Origin: Desmospora activa DSM 45169 | Lineage (GTDB): Bacteria > Bacillota > Bacilli > Thermoactinomycetales > DSM-45169 | Reading direction: 5' to 3' | Assembly (NCBI RefSeq): GCF_003046315.1 | Contig: NZ_PZZP01000001.1 | Location: 1,922,001-1,986,000 of the forward strand | DNA length: 64,000 nucleotides | Shown here: positions 53,897-63,900 of the stretch, piece by piece | Position numbering within the stretch: the first letter of the stretch is position 1 | Layout: every line of letters starts with the position of its first letter | Position numbers and translations under genes: made by a program | The notes under the pieces: generated by a model | What the model was told of the DNA's origin: nothing | Databases searched by the model: none | What the model saw: the letters and a program-made list of their open reading frames with translations, nothing else

Positions 53897-53998
53897 GATT
53901 CTTCATCCTTTTCCTACACACAAATTCAAGCTCAACTCTGCCTCTGAACATCATATCACAGGCAAGGGACACATCAAACCGTAGACTCAGGTCAATGC

Positions 53999-55021
53999 TT
54001 ATTCCTTAAGGCGGGCGGTGGAGGCGCGCACCTCCAAGTGGGAGGGTAGAACCACTTCTTTTTTATGCTGCCAATGTTCTGGATCCGCCAATCCATCCAA
54101 AAGCAACTGCATCGCTTCCACTCCCAGCTCATAAGAAAGGATGCGAACACTGGTTAAAGGCGGATGAGCATAAGCCATCATCGGAGTGTCATTAAAGCCG
54201 ACGATCCCTAAATCGGCAGGAATGGATAAACCAGCATGATGGGCAAAGCGAAGCGCACCCAAGGCAAACAGATCATCAGAGGCCAATATGGCATCAAATG
54301 TAATCCCATGGGCGCGCATGTGACATAAGGCTTGAAATCCGCTCTCCTCCGAAAAGCCGACAGATGCGATCCGTTCCGTTTCCACCGCAAGTTGCCGCTG
54401 TTTCAAGGCTTGTTTATACCCCTGCAACCGATCCAGCGTTACCACCATATCGTTTGGACCACCAATGAAGGCGATGTCCCGATACCCCTGATCCAGTAGA
54501 TGTAAGGTGGCTTGGGCAGCAGCGTGAACATTGTCGTTATTGACTGCTGGCACCGGATGCTCCATACTGCGCCCAATCACAACAAAAGGAGCTTCTTCTT
54601 GCACTAATGTAGAAATCAGCTCATCGCGAATCCTGGAGGTGGAAATGATCAACCCGTCCACCCGTCGCTCCCGAATCAATTGCAGACATTTTTCCTTCTC
54701 TTCGTTTTCATCTATACTGATGGAAAGTAAAATATTATAACCCTGCAGCTGAGCCACCGCAGACATTCCCCGTAACACCTCGGAAAAGAAGGGATTGGAA
54801 AAAGCGTGATCAGCCCTTCGGGATAAAGCAAAGCCGACGGTACGTGTATTGGCTTGGGCCAAGCTGCGGGCAATGGCGTTAGGGACATAGTTCACCTGTG
54901 CCATCGCTTGCCGCACCTTCTCCTTCGTCGGTTCACTGATGCGGGGACTCCCGGCGATCACCCGGGAAACCGTTGACGGAGATACACCTGCAATCGTGGC
55001 AACATCTTTGATCGTAGCCAT
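53999..55021 (-). CDS. LacI family transcriptional regulator
   Basis: 340 residues. Helix-turn-helix MATIKDVATIAGVSPSTVSRV and hinge (RSLAQANTRTVGF), then a sugar-sensing domain (ASDDLFALGALRFAHHAG, GIVGFNDTPMMAYAHPPLT). Closest in style to the MalR/CcpA-like group. AAAAGGAGC precedes the ATG. Stands alone; a likely autoregulatory site sits just upstream, and its sugar target genes may be elsewhere. Confidence 0.9.
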   Translation of the reverse strand: MATIKDVATIAGVSPSTVSRVIAGSPRISEPTKEKVRQAMAQVNYVPNAIARSLAQANTRTVGFALSRRADHAFSNPFFSEVLRGMSAVAQLQGYNILLSISIDENEEKEKCLQLIRERRVDGLIISTSRIRDELISTLVQEEAPFVVIGRSMEHPVPAVNNDNVHAAAQATLHLLDQGYRDIAFIGGPNDMVVTLDRLQGYKQALKQRQLAVETERIASVGFSEESGFQALCHMRAHGITFDAILASDDLFALGALRFAHHAGLSIPADLGIVGFNDTPMMAYAHPPLTSVRILSYELGVEAMQLLLDGLADPEHWQHKKEVVLPSHLEVRASTARLKE

Positions 55022-55047
55022 GGTAAGAGCTCCTTTTATTTAGGTAG

Positions 55048-55061
55048 TGCAACCGTTTTCA
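55048..55061 (-). promoter_or_regulatory. LacI/cre-like operator upstream of the LacI-type regulator
   Basis: Minus strand TGAAAACGGTTGCA matches the cre consensus at 13 of 14 positions and has the central CG of LacI-family sites. It lies just downstream of a -10 TATAAT (55071-55066). Probably autoregulation, or CcpA. Confidence 0.6.
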
Positions 55062-55104
55062 CTATATTATAATATCTCCTTCTACGGGAAAACCCCAAGC
55101 ATCA

Positions 55105-55145
55105 GCAAAAAACCCGGCTTCACAACAACGGTTGGGAGCCGGGTT
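55105..55145 (-). terminator. Terminator of the redoxin gene
   Basis: Minus strand: AACCCGGCT/AGCCGGGTT stem followed by TTTTTTGC. Confidence 0.85.
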
Positions 55146-55176
55146 TCAACATCAAGGGTATGGGGTTGGGGTTCAG

Positions 55177-55737
55177 TTATTCCGGTTTCCATTTGATATT
55201 GCAGCCGATACTCGGTTTTTGTTCCGGCGGGACTGGTTTTCCCTGCAACAAAAGATCCAAAGCTGCCCGGAGCGATTCACCGGTCACTGGAATGCCGTTT
55301 TGGGGACGGGAATCATCCAATTGGCCGCGATAGGCTAGCTTCAACTCGCCGTCAAAAACAAAAAAGTCAGGGGTACATGCTGCTTGATACGCCTTTGCTA
55401 CTTCTTGGGATTCATCAAAAAGATAAGGGAATGGATAGCCCGCTTCTGCTGCCACTTCCTTCATGTTCTCTGGGGAATCGTCGGGATACGTCTCTGCGTC
55501 ATTGGCGTTGATGGCGATAAAAGTGACGCCCTTCGCTTGGTAGTCCTGTGCCACTTGTACCAGTTGCGCCTGCACATGCTTGACAAAGGGACAGTGGTTG
55601 CAGATAAACATAATAACGGTCGCTTTGTCGGACTTTAACTCATCCAGGGAATCGATTTTTCCTGATACCGCATCCGGTAGGGAAAACAGTGGAGCTGGGC
55701 TGCCGAGGGGAATCATGTTGGATTCAGTTCGTGCCAT
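55177..55737 (-). CDS. Thioredoxin-like redoxin (AhpC/TSA-type)
   Basis: 186 residues. Redoxin fold with LGSPAPLFSLPDAVSG at the start and a CxxC motif in FICNHCPFVKH; further AINANDAETYPDD and ACTPDFFVFD (cis-Pro loop). This NHCP-type group is widespread and probably reduces peroxides or disulfides with thioredoxin. Start at ATG 55737 after AAGGGTGGT. Single gene with its own terminator. Confidence 0.87.
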   Translation of the reverse strand: MARTESNMIPLGSPAPLFSLPDAVSGKIDSLDELKSDKATVIMFICNHCPFVKHVQAQLVQVAQDYQAKGVTFIAINANDAETYPDDSPENMKEVAAEAGYPFPYLFDESQEVAKAYQAACTPDFFVFDGELKLAYRGQLDDSRPQNGIPVTGESLRAALDLLLQGKPVPPEQKPSIGCNIKWKPE

Positions 55738-55990
55738 CGTGACCACCCTTTCTCGATTTTCTCTTTTATCATCGTATCATACCCTACCCTCTTTTGAATC
55801 CCTTAACCCTGCAAAAACGTTATACACAATCCATTCTCCTCTACTCGCCTTCCCGTCCCATTTACCGCCTAATAAGCCGCATTTATGAAGCAGGCTGACG
55901 AACATGGTAAACGAGAACAGTAGCAGAGAAGCCCTTTCAAAAGTAGTACTTAAGCAGCGTTATAATAAAGAAAAAATGGAGGGGAGCAAC

Positions 55991-56926
55991 GTGAACCTCA
56001 TCTTTACAGACGATGGGCAGGCAAGCGAAGACATCACCAAGCAGTATGTCATTAGTGAATCCATTTACCCCGATACAAAAACAGAGCTTGAACTTTTCGG
56101 TGTGCATATACGACAAGTAAAGGGATCGTGGGTTTACCCGGAACACCATCATACGATTTATGAGATCAACTGGGTCCTCAACGGACACCAAATTTTCACC
56201 ATCGAGGGCAGACAGCATCAACAGTTTACCGGCGATTTGATCCTTGTCAGACCAGGGGAACTCCATACCAGCCGAGGCGGAAATACGGAACCTTTCACAT
56301 ACCTATGCATCCATTTTAATATCGACGATAAATTGTTCTTGCCCTATTTAACCCATGTCGATCCATTGTTTTTTAAAGCAGACAGCAGCCTAGCCCGGAG
56401 AATGGCGCCTTTTCTTGAACGGATCGCCACCTTGCTCAAACATCCCAAATTTGGCTTGGTTGAGAAAATGAATATGCAAGCGTTGATGTTTGAAATGCTC
56501 GGCATGCTTGTGATCGGACTGGACGAGCAGGAAGGGAGGCCGCTTTCTGAGCGGACAGTGGAACTTGCCTATCAAATTGCCGAGCAGATTGAGCGCAATT
56601 TAGAGAGAAGCGGGCAGCTGCAAAACAGCAAGATAGAAAAAATCGCCACCGAACTAAACATTAGCGTTTCCTATTGCAACCAATTGTTTAAAAAAGTTTA
56701 CCATATGTCCCCGCGAAGATATTGGTCGTTTAAAAAGCTAAATAAAGCGAAAGCACTGCTGTTACAAAAAAACATGACGATCGAAGCAGTTGCAGATGAA
56801 CTCGGCTATTATGACCTTTCTCATTTTAGCCGCCAATTTAAGCGTTGGACCGGGCTTACCCCGAGTCAGTTCCGCAACAACCACACAACGCGAATAGACG
56901 GAAGAACAAAGGCTGCCAAAAGGTGA
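55991..56926 (+). CDS. AraC family transcriptional regulator
   Basis: 311 residues from GTG 55991, six bases after GGAGGGGAG. N-terminal cupin-like sugar-binding domain (YPEHHHTIYEINWVLNGH, LVRPGELHTSR) and a C-terminal double helix-turn-helix (IATELNISVSYCNQLFKKVY, ADELGYYDLSHFSRQFKRWTGL). Likely activator of the GH43-GH42-ABC operon that follows on the same strand. The frame is open upstream but without an RBS. Confidence 0.88.
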   Translation: MNLIFTDDGQASEDITKQYVISESIYPDTKTELELFGVHIRQVKGSWVYPEHHHTIYEINWVLNGHQIFTIEGRQHQQFTGDLILVRPGELHTSRGGNTEPFTYLCIHFNIDDKLFLPYLTHVDPLFFKADSSLARRMAPFLERIATLLKHPKFGLVEKMNMQALMFEMLGMLVIGLDEQEGRPLSERTVELAYQIAEQIERNLERSGQLQNSKIEKIATELNISVSYCNQLFKKVYHMSPRRYWSFKKLNKAKALLLQKNMTIEAVADELGYYDLSHFSRQFKRWTGLTPSQFRNNHTTRIDGRTKAAKR

Positions 56927-56952
56927 GAACACACCATCTTGGGCAGCCTTTT
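56909..56952 (+). terminator. Terminator of the AraC gene
   Basis: Stem AAGGCTGCC/GGCAGCCTT with a long loop; its 5' arm overlaps the end of the coding region. TTTT follows. Confidence 0.7.
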
Positions 56953-57117
56953 AATCGATGGTTGCCTAGGCCTCCCTTGTTACCATGCTCGCAATCGTTT
57001 ACCTTCAAGTGCAGTTCTGGGCAAAAAGAACGCAGGAATGTACATACTTTTCGGTTGTGCAGACTGGTAGAATAAACGGCATAAAAAGCAGTGAAAATGA
57101 TTGGCTTAGCCATTAAA

Positions 57118-57131
57118 TGTAAGCGCTATCA
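57118..57131 (+). promoter_or_regulatory. Perfect cre site upstream of the GH43 gene
   Basis: TGTAAGCGCTATCA matches the CcpA consensus at all 14 positions. It lies 20 bases before the GH43 start and just before its ribosome binding site, so it is probably downstream of the transcription start and acts as a roadblock. Confidence 0.8.
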
Positions 57132-57150
57132 ACGAAAGGGGAGACATTTC

Positions 57151-58827
57151 ATGATGATTCACAACCCGGTATTGAAAGGCTTTAATCCCGATCCCAGCAT
57201 CTGTCGCGTCGGTGATGATTTTTATATGGCGGTATCAACATTTGAATGGTTTCCAGGCGTGCAAATCCACCATTCGCGCGATTTAAAGAACTGGCACTTA
57301 ATCAGCAGACCCCTTAACCGCATCAGTCAGTTAAACATGATCGGCAACCCGGATTCAGGCGGGGTATGGGCACCTTGTTTAAGCTATTACGATGGTCAGT
57401 TTTGGTTGATTTATTCCGATATCAAAGTGGTCGAAGGTGCATGGAAGGACGGGCACAATTATCTTGTGACATGCGAAACCGTCGATGGCGATTGGAGCGA
57501 ACCGATTTATTTAAACAGCTCCGGCTTTGATCCTTCCCTATTCCATGATGAAGATGGACGCAAGTATTTGCTCAATATGGTGTGGGATCAGCGTGTGTAC
57601 AACCATCAATTTTACGGAATTGCAATACAAGAATACGATGGCCAGCAAAAACGTTTGATCGGCAAACCGCAAATCATCTTTAAAGGGACGGACTTAGGTT
57701 TAACGGAAGCACCCCATCTCTACCGCAAAAACGGCTATTACTATTTGCTTACAGCAGAAGGTGGGACCAAGTATGAGCATGCTGCGACGATCGCTCGCTC
57801 CACGCACATATACGGGCCCTATGAAGTCCATCCCCACAACCCGGTTTTATCAAGCTGGTCAGATCCGAGGCACCCGTTGCAAAAGGCCGGGCATGCTTCC
57901 CTTGTGGAAACACAGCAAGGAGAATGGTATATGGCTCATTTAATGGGTCGGCCCGTGAAACGGCGAGGGAAAAAAATCTTACAAGAACGAGGATTTTGTC
58001 CACTAGGCCGGGAAACCTCCATTCAAAAAGTGGAATGGAAAGACGATTGGCCGTATGTAGTCGATGGACCGTTGCCTTCGCTTGAAGTGGAAGCGCCTCA
58101 TTTGCCGGAAGTGGAGTGGGAGCAGGACTACCCCAGCTGCGATCAGTTTCAAGAACCTGTGTTAAACCATCATTTCCAGACATTGCGCATTCCTTTTGAT
58201 AAGGAGATTGGCGTGCTTGACCACGAGGCGGGCATTCTGCGCTTGTTCGGGCGGGAGTCGCTCCATTCCAAGCATACCCAGGCCCTTGTCGCCCGGCGTT
58301 GGCAAAGCCTTACCTTTGATACGGCAACGGTAGTCTCTTTCTATCCAGAGACGTTTCAGCAGGCAGCGGGCATCATTTGTTATTATGACACGGAAAATTG
58401 GGTCTCTGCACAAATCACATGGCATGAGGAGAAAGGACGGATTTTGGATCTGGTCCAATGCGATCACTTTCAAGTGTACCAGCCGTTACAGGGACATGAA
58501 GTGACCATCCCGGAAGATACGGCTTCTGTTCATCTAAAAGTGTGTGTCCGTTACGATACATTTTCGTTTTTCTATTCCTTTGATGGTCTCCATTATGAAG
58601 ATTTTGGCGTTTCATTTGATTCCTATAAGCTTTCGGATGATTATATCGCTCACGGTGGCTTCTTTACCGGCGCCTTTGTCGGCATGCATTGCCAAGATAC
58701 ATCCGGAATGCGCAAACATGCTGATTTCCATTCGTTTTCTTACAAAGAACTGGAAGGGAAACAGATAAAGGAACTTCCCTTCAAACATGGGGGCGGAAAA
58801 GATGAGGAAAGTGTTGTTCGGGGGTGA
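57151..58827 (+). CDS. GH43 family beta-xylosidase/alpha-L-arabinofuranosidase
   Basis: 558 residues. N-terminal five-bladed propeller with [18 protein letters not shown] (catalytic base Asp), [14 protein letters not shown] (pKa-modulating Asp region) and the acid Glu in [17 protein letters not shown]-terminal beta-sandwich (residues ~330-540) of the DUF1349/XynB type shapes the active site. Homologous to B. subtilis XynB. Cytoplasmic (no signal), consistent with hydrolysis of imported oligosaccharides. Start at ATG 57151, after AAAGGGGAG. Substrate, xylo- or arabino-oligosaccharides, is inferred. Confidence 0.9.
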   Translation: MMIHNPVLKGFNPDPSICRVGDDFYMAVSTFEWFPGVQIHHSRDLKNWHLISRPLNRISQLNMIGNPDSGGVWAPCLSYYDGQFWLIYSDIKVVEGAWKDGHNYLVTCETVDGDWSEPIYLNSSGFDPSLFHDEDGRKYLLNMVWDQRVYNHQFYGIAIQEYDGQQKRLIGKPQIIFKGTDLGLTEAPHLYRKNGYYYLLTAEGGTKYEHAATIARSTHIYGPYEVHPHNPVLSSWSDPRHPLQKAGHASLVETQQGEWYMAHLMGRPVKRRGKKILQERGFCPLGRETSIQKVEWKDDWPYVVDGPLPSLEVEAPHLPEVEWEQDYPSCDQFQEPVLNHHFQTLRIPFDKEIGVLDHEAGILRLFGRESLHSKHTQALVARRWQSLTFDTATVVSFYPETFQQAAGIICYYDTENWVSAQITWHEEKGRILDLVQCDHFQVYQPLQGHEVTIPEDTASVHLKVCVRYDTFSFFYSFDGLHYEDFGVSFDSYKLSDDYIAHGGFFTGAFVGMHCQDTSGMRKHADFHSFSYKELEGKQIKELPFKHGGGKDEESVVRG

Positions 58828-60901
58828 CTATAACCCGGAACAGTGGCCAAAAGACGTTTGGGAAACAGACACGGCTCTGTTTGATGAGGCGCATATCGAT
58901 ACCGTCTCCGTTGGGATTTTTATGTGGGGCTTAATCCAAAAAAGCGAGAAAGAGTATGATTTTACGCTGATGGATGAAATTATGGAGCATTTATATCGTA
59001 CCAAACGCAACGTTTGTTTAGGAACGGCAACGGCTGCTCATCCCGCATGGATGGCTAAAAAATACCCCGATATCCTCAGGGTCGATTTCGAGGGTAGGAA
59101 ACGACGTTTTGGGCAACGGCATAATTCTTGTCCCAATAGCCCGACGTATCAAAAGTTTGCGCCGCTGATGGCGAGAAAGATGGCTGAACGGTATGGTCAC
59201 CTCGATAACATTGTCGCTTGGCATGTAAACAATGAGTACGGTGGCATTTGCTATTCGGATGAGTCGGCAGAAGCGTTTCGCATATGGCTCAGGAACAAGT
59301 ATGGATCACTGGAAGCACTAAATGATGCCTGGTACACCTCCTTTTGGTCGCATACGTTTTACGATTGGGACGAAATCGTTCCACCCAATGCCTTGAGCGA
59401 GCATCTCGGGCGGGAAAAGGTAACCGCCTTTCAAGGAATCACCCTCGATTATATGCGCTTTAATTCCGATAGCTTGCTTGCCAATTTCATTACTGAAAAG
59501 AACGAATTGAAAGCGATTACCCCTTCGATCCCCGTGACAACCAATATGATGGGCCTATTTAAGCCGCTTAATTATTTTGATTGGGCCCCTCATCTGGACT
59601 TCATCTCTTGGGATAATTACCCACCTGATATGCAGTCAGAGGCCCGCATGGCCTTAACCCATGATTTAATGAGAGGATTAAAAAAAGGGCAGTCGTTCTG
59701 GTTGATGGAGCAGACGCCGAATGTGACTGCTTGCCGCGATGTGAACCCGATTAAGCGCCCAGGTGTAAATCGACTTTGGAGTTATCAAGCCCTGGCCCAT
59801 GGGTCGGATACGGTACTCTATTTCCAAATGCGGCAGTCAAAGGGGGCTTGTGAAAAATACCACGGTGCCATCATTAATCATGGCAGCAGAAATGATACGC
59901 GGGTGTTTAAAGAATGTAAACAGATTGGCGCAGAATTGAACGAACTCGGGGATGCCTTCACAGGCGGGCAAACAGAGGCAAAATGTGCCTTGTTGTTTGA
60001 TTGGGATAGCTGGTGGGCGATCGAGATGTCCGATGGCCCCTCCCGCTATATCAATTACCAGCAGACCATCATCGCTTATTATCAAGCGCTGTATCAGCAA
60101 AAGATAGCCGTCGATATCGTCAGCGCAGACGATTCTTTTGAAGGATATGATATCGTCGTCGCTCCCCTTTATCACATGGTCAAGTCAAACGCTCATCAAG
60201 CCCTTGCGTCATTTGTCGCACGCGGAGGCACCCTTGTAACCACCTATTTGAGCGGACTGGTGGATGAAAATAATCAAGCAGTGTTAATGGATTATCCCGG
60301 CCATTTGAAAAAGATGCTGGGCATATGGGTAGAGGAAACGGATTCGTTGGAGGAAAAACACTACAACTCCATGGTTGTCAATCAGGGGTACCCATTTTTC
60401 ACGCAAGCGTCTTACCCATGTAATCTTTTATTTGATGTGATCCACCCGGAGACGGCTGAGGTAGTTGCTGCATACGGAAGTGATTACTATCAGGGAACCC
60501 CCGTTGTCACACGCAATGCTTATGGAAAAGGAGAAGCCTGGTATATCGGCAGTCAAGCAGACGACAAATTCCTAAACGATCTGTTTGCTTCGATATGCAA
60601 GCACCATCAACTTCACCCTCTTATCGCTGTTTCCGAAAATGTCGAGCTAGCGAGTCGAAAAAAAGGCGACTGGACCTATACTTTTGTCCTCAACCACGGA
60701 AATCATCGAGAACAAATGGTGATGCCGCTGGATGCCGAGGAGCTTTTGAGTAAGTGTGAGTATCAAGCAGGCGATATGGTTGCGTTAAGGGCAAAGGATG
60801 TCATGATTTTAAGGTGGGAAAGGAGGAGGCCAAGTGGAAGTCGCACGCCAAGCAGAACGAACCGTATTGGGCAGAACACCGAAAAAAAACAAACGCATTG
60901 A
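58802..60901 (+). CDS. GH42 family beta-galactosidase/alpha-L-arabinopyranosidase
   Basis: 699 residues as read. TIM barrel with the start [11 protein letters not shown], the acid/base Glu in WHVNNEYGG, and the nucleophile Glu in FWLMEQTP; then a Trimer_M (ThuA-like) domain and a short C-terminal domain. No signal peptide. Start at ATG 58802, overlapping the GH43 end by 26 bases. The last ~26 residues ([15 protein letters not shown]...) are arginine/serine-rich, unlike the family, and run through the start of the next permease gene (68-base overlap). The ancestral stop seems to have been lost. Confidence 0.9.
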   Translation: MRKVLFGGDYNPEQWPKDVWETDTALFDEAHIDTVSVGIFMWGLIQKSEKEYDFTLMDEIMEHLYRTKRNVCLGTATAAHPAWMAKKYPDILRVDFEGRKRRFGQRHNSCPNSPTYQKFAPLMARKMAERYGHLDNIVAWHVNNEYGGICYSDESAEAFRIWLRNKYGSLEALNDAWYTSFWSHTFYDWDEIVPPNALSEHLGREKVTAFQGITLDYMRFNSDSLLANFITEKNELKAITPSIPVTTNMMGLFKPLNYFDWAPHLDFISWDNYPPDMQSEARMALTHDLMRGLKKGQSFWLMEQTPNVTACRDVNPIKRPGVNRLWSYQALAHGSDTVLYFQMRQSKGACEKYHGAIINHGSRNDTRVFKECKQIGAELNELGDAFTGGQTEAKCALLFDWDSWWAIEMSDGPSRYINYQQTIIAYYQALYQQKIAVDIVSADDSFEGYDIVVAPLYHMVKSNAHQALASFVARGGTLVTTYLSGLVDENNQAVLMDYPGHLKKMLGIWVEETDSLEEKHYNSMVVNQGYPFFTQASYPCNLLFDVIHPETAEVVAAYGSDYYQGTPVVTRNAYGKGEAWYIGSQADDKFLNDLFASICKHHQLHPLIAVSENVELASRKKGDWTYTFVLNHGNHREQMVMPLDAEELLSKCEYQAGDMVALRAKDVMILRWERRRPSGSRTPSRTNRIGQNTEKKQTH

Positions 60902-61772
60902 CAAGAACCGCTATGGCTATTATTTTCTTGTACCCTTTGCGGTTATTTTTATCGTTTTTAATCTCTATCCGATTTTGTATACGTTTTATTTAAGCATGAC
61001 GAGCTATGATGGCTTAAATAAACCTGAGTTTGTCGGCCTTGCAAATTATGTAACGCTCGCGCGCGATCCGTTGTTTTACCAGGCTTTTTATAACACGGTC
61101 AAAATATGGATCGTCGGTTTTATTCCGCAGATTACGATGGCCCTTATCATCGCGTATACGTTTACGATTGCGAAAGTAAAGGGAGCAGCATTGTTTAAAG
61201 CGGTGTATTATGTGCCCAATTTAGTAACCGCAGCAACGATTGGTGTGCTTTTTAGCGCCATTCTCGGGTTTCCAAACGGCCTTTTAAACCAGCTGCTTCT
61301 ACAATGGAATCTCATTGACGGGCCGATGAACTTTTTAACCATGCCCCATTTTACCCAGAACACGATTGCTGCGATTAACTGGTGGATGTGGTTTGGAAAT
61401 AACATGTTAATTTGCTTGGCTGGAATGAGCGCCATTTCAAACGATTATTATGAAGCCGCTAAAATCGACGGTGCAAACTTAGCGAAAATTTTTACATCCA
61501 TCACGCTTCCGTTAATGAAGCCCATTCTTTTGTACCTCATGCTTACTTCGTTCATCGGCGGTTTGCAATTGTTTGATTTGGCTCAGGTCATGACCGATGG
61601 CATGGGAGCACCCAATAATGCGTTAAACACACTGGTTCTTTATCTCTATAACCAAGGTTTTGTGTTTAATAACTTCGGCTATTCCTCTGCGATTGCTTAC
61701 GGGATGTTTATGATCATCCTTGTCTTTTCCTGTATTCTCTTTTTGCTCAGCTACCGAAAGAAGGTGCGGTAA
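60834..61772 (+). CDS. Sugar ABC transporter permease (MalF/UgpA type)
   Basis: 312 residues with six membrane helices and the binding-protein-dependent transport loop SNDYYEAAKIDGANLAKIF. The N-terminal basic tail precedes GYYFLVPFAVIFIVF. GTG start after GGAGGAGG. Imports oligosaccharides with the next permease and the lipoprotein; no ATPase gene is seen here, as is usual where a shared MsmX-type ATPase serves many importers. Confidence 0.88.
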   Translation: MEVARQAERTVLGRTPKKNKRIDKNRYGYYFLVPFAVIFIVFNLYPILYTFYLSMTSYDGLNKPEFVGLANYVTLARDPLFYQAFYNTVKIWIVGFIPQITMALIIAYTFTIAKVKGAALFKAVYYVPNLVTAATIGVLFSAILGFPNGLLNQLLLQWNLIDGPMNFLTMPHFTQNTIAAINWWMWFGNNMLICLAGMSAISNDYYEAAKIDGANLAKIFTSITLPLMKPILLYLMLTSFIGGLQLFDLAQVMTDGMGAPNNALNTLVLYLYNQGFVFNNFGYSSAIAYGMFMIILVFSCILFLLSYRKKVR

Positions 61773-62606
61773 TTGAAGCGAGTCATGAAACGCCCACTTA
61801 AATATCTACTGTATTTGTCCCTTATCCTACTAGCGGTCATCTGTTTTATGCCGTTTTACTTAATGATCGTGAATGCAACACGGAGCAACGGCGAAATCCT
61901 GAGTCAGTTTCGATTTATACCAGGGACATATCTGCTCCAAAACTTTCGTGATATGAGCGAAATCTACAATGTTTTCGGCGCTTTTTGGAACAGTGTTTTT
62001 GTAACCGTTTCCGCGACGGTGCTTACTTGTTATGTTTCTGCTTTGACCGCTTTCGCTTTTGCCGTGTATCGGTTTAGAGGAAGAAATCTTTTGTTTGCGC
62101 TTGTACTGATCACGATGATGATCCCATCACAGCTCGGCATTCTTGGACTGTACGAATTAAGTGCGGCTCTTCGTATTTTAAATACCTATACCCCACTGAT
62201 TATCCCGGCTGCTGCCGCTGCTCCTGCTGTTTTCTTTATCAAACAATACGGTGAAATTGCGCTACCGCCAAGCTTAATTGAAGCGGCACGCGTAGAGGGG
62301 GCGAAAGAATTGAAGATTTTCCATGCGATTGGCCTGCCGATTCTCGCTCCGGCGATCGCCACTATGGCGATTTTTCAATTTGTCGCCAACTGGAACAACT
62401 ACCTGTATCCGCTCATCCTGTTGTTTGATCCGGAGAAATATACGCTCCCGGTTCTGATCGCATCGATGAGCTCATCGGTGTATGATCCCAATTTAGGCGT
62501 CCTTTATTTAGCCATCGCCGTATCCACGATGCCGATTATGATCGTCTTCTTTTTCTGCTCCAAATTCGTCATCGCCGGACTTACAGCCGGTGCTGTCAAA
62601 GAATAG
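61773..62606 (+). CDS. Sugar ABC transporter permease (MalG/UgpE type)
   Basis: 277 residues with six helices and the EAA loop PPSLIEAARVEGAKELKIF. TTG start immediately after the preceding stop codon, with GAAGGTG as the ribosome binding site. Second membrane subunit of the same importer. Confidence 0.88.
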   Translation: MKRVMKRPLKYLLYLSLILLAVICFMPFYLMIVNATRSNGEILSQFRFIPGTYLLQNFRDMSEIYNVFGAFWNSVFVTVSATVLTCYVSALTAFAFAVYRFRGRNLLFALVLITMMIPSQLGILGLYELSAALRILNTYTPLIIPAAAAAPAVFFIKQYGEIALPPSLIEAARVEGAKELKIFHAIGLPILAPAIATMAIFQFVANWNNYLYPLILLFDPEKYTLPVLIASMSSSVYDPNLGVLYLAIAVSTMPIMIVFFFCSKFVIAGLTAGAVKE

Positions 62607-62618
62607 GGGGAGAACGGT

Positions 62619-63884
62619 GTGAAGCCTATGCGAATGCTGTTGCTTGTTGTCTTGCTTGCCACCCTTCTGTACGGCTGTAACTACGACGCCTCATCCGAAA
62701 AAAAAGATACCCTTACTATTTGGATCCCCTTTGACTTGGATCGAGAGACGATGGAAGAATTTGAAGAAGAGTATGGAGTAACCATCGATGTCACCATTTT
62801 AAATGCGACTGATTTACAGGTGAAATTGACGCAAGTATTAAAAACCCAGCAAAATGTTCCTGATATTGTCTACCTTTATGATTCGATTACACGAAGATGG
62901 GTCGAAAGCGATGTCACTTTCTTGGATCTGTCAGAAGCGTTTCCCGAAGACATCGCTTACTATGAGGAAAATTTCCCGGAGCATGTCACCGCTCTCGGGC
63001 GAAATGACCAGGGGGAAATGAAAGCTGTCGGCTACCAAAATCCCATCGGTGTCGCTTATTACAACCGGGAGCTGGCAAAAGAACTGATCGGCAGCGATGA
63101 CCCGAAGAAAGTCGCAGAAGCAACCTCATCCCTTAAGCGTCTATTTGCTTTGAACGATCAATTAAAGGAAATGAATGTTGGCAGCCAACTGATTGGTAAT
63201 ATCGAAGATTTTCAAAAGATGTATCTATTAAAACGGAAAGAACCCTGGGTGATAGAGGATAAACTCATCATCAGCGATGAGGCGATGGAGCTGTTTGACA
63301 TATCGAAGAAAATGTACGAAGAGAACATGTTTGCGGCGGAAGTTCCAACTGATTCTTCCTACACGACGGGCTTTACTGAAGGTTCATTCTTCCTTGACTA
63401 TAACCCGACATGGAAACTAAATACCATCGCTGACCTGACGAAAGAGACAGAGGGATACGGAAATTGGGGCATCGCAAATCCGTTTATCCCCTACCATAAT
63501 GGCGGTACTTGGATCGGCATTACCAAGGATGCCAAAAATCCGAAACTGGCGTGGGAATTTGTCAAACGGGTAGCATTGGATGAGGAGCACCTATATCAGG
63601 ATGCCATGAAGCGAGGGGACGTCCCTGCAAATGAACGAGTGATGGAACGGATTGTAGCAGAGGAACGCCCCTCTGATGTGCTTGGCGGCCAAGACCCTTA
63701 TGCAGCCTTTCACGATGCGGCGATTGAACGAAGCAATATCCTTACGCAATATGATCGTTCCATTAACAATTATTTTTTGGATGTTTTGCGCCAGTACGCC
63801 GTTGGCACCACTCCAAAGGATGAGGCGCTTACAAACTTTAAACGTAACGTAAAAAGCGCTTACCCGGATTTAGAAGTGGAGTAA
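62619..63884 (+). CDS. Extracellular sugar-binding lipoprotein
   Basis: 421 residues. Lipoprotein signal with lipobox LLYGC, then a family-1 solute-binding protein fold (TLTIWIPFDLDRETMEEFEE, DIVYLYDSITRRWVE, and GGTWIGITKDAKNPKLAWEF). GTG start after GGGGGAG. Captures the oligosaccharide for the two permeases. Unusual: the binding protein follows rather than precedes the permeases. Confidence 0.9.
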   Translation: MKPMRMLLLVVLLATLLYGCNYDASSEKKDTLTIWIPFDLDRETMEEFEEEYGVTIDVTILNATDLQVKLTQVLKTQQNVPDIVYLYDSITRRWVESDVTFLDLSEAFPEDIAYYEENFPEHVTALGRNDQGEMKAVGYQNPIGVAYYNRELAKELIGSDDPKKVAEATSSLKRLFALNDQLKEMNVGSQLIGNIEDFQKMYLLKRKEPWVIEDKLIISDEAMELFDISKKMYEENMFAAEVPTDSSYTTGFTEGSFFLDYNPTWKLNTIADLTKETEGYGNWGIANPFIPYHNGGTWIGITKDAKNPKLAWEFVKRVALDEEHLYQDAMKRGDVPANERVMERIVAEERPSDVLGGQDPYAAFHDAAIERSNILTQYDRSINNYFLDVLRQYAVGTTPKDEALTNFKRNVKSAYPDLEVE

Positions 63885-63900
63885 AAGGAGTGAAATCATA

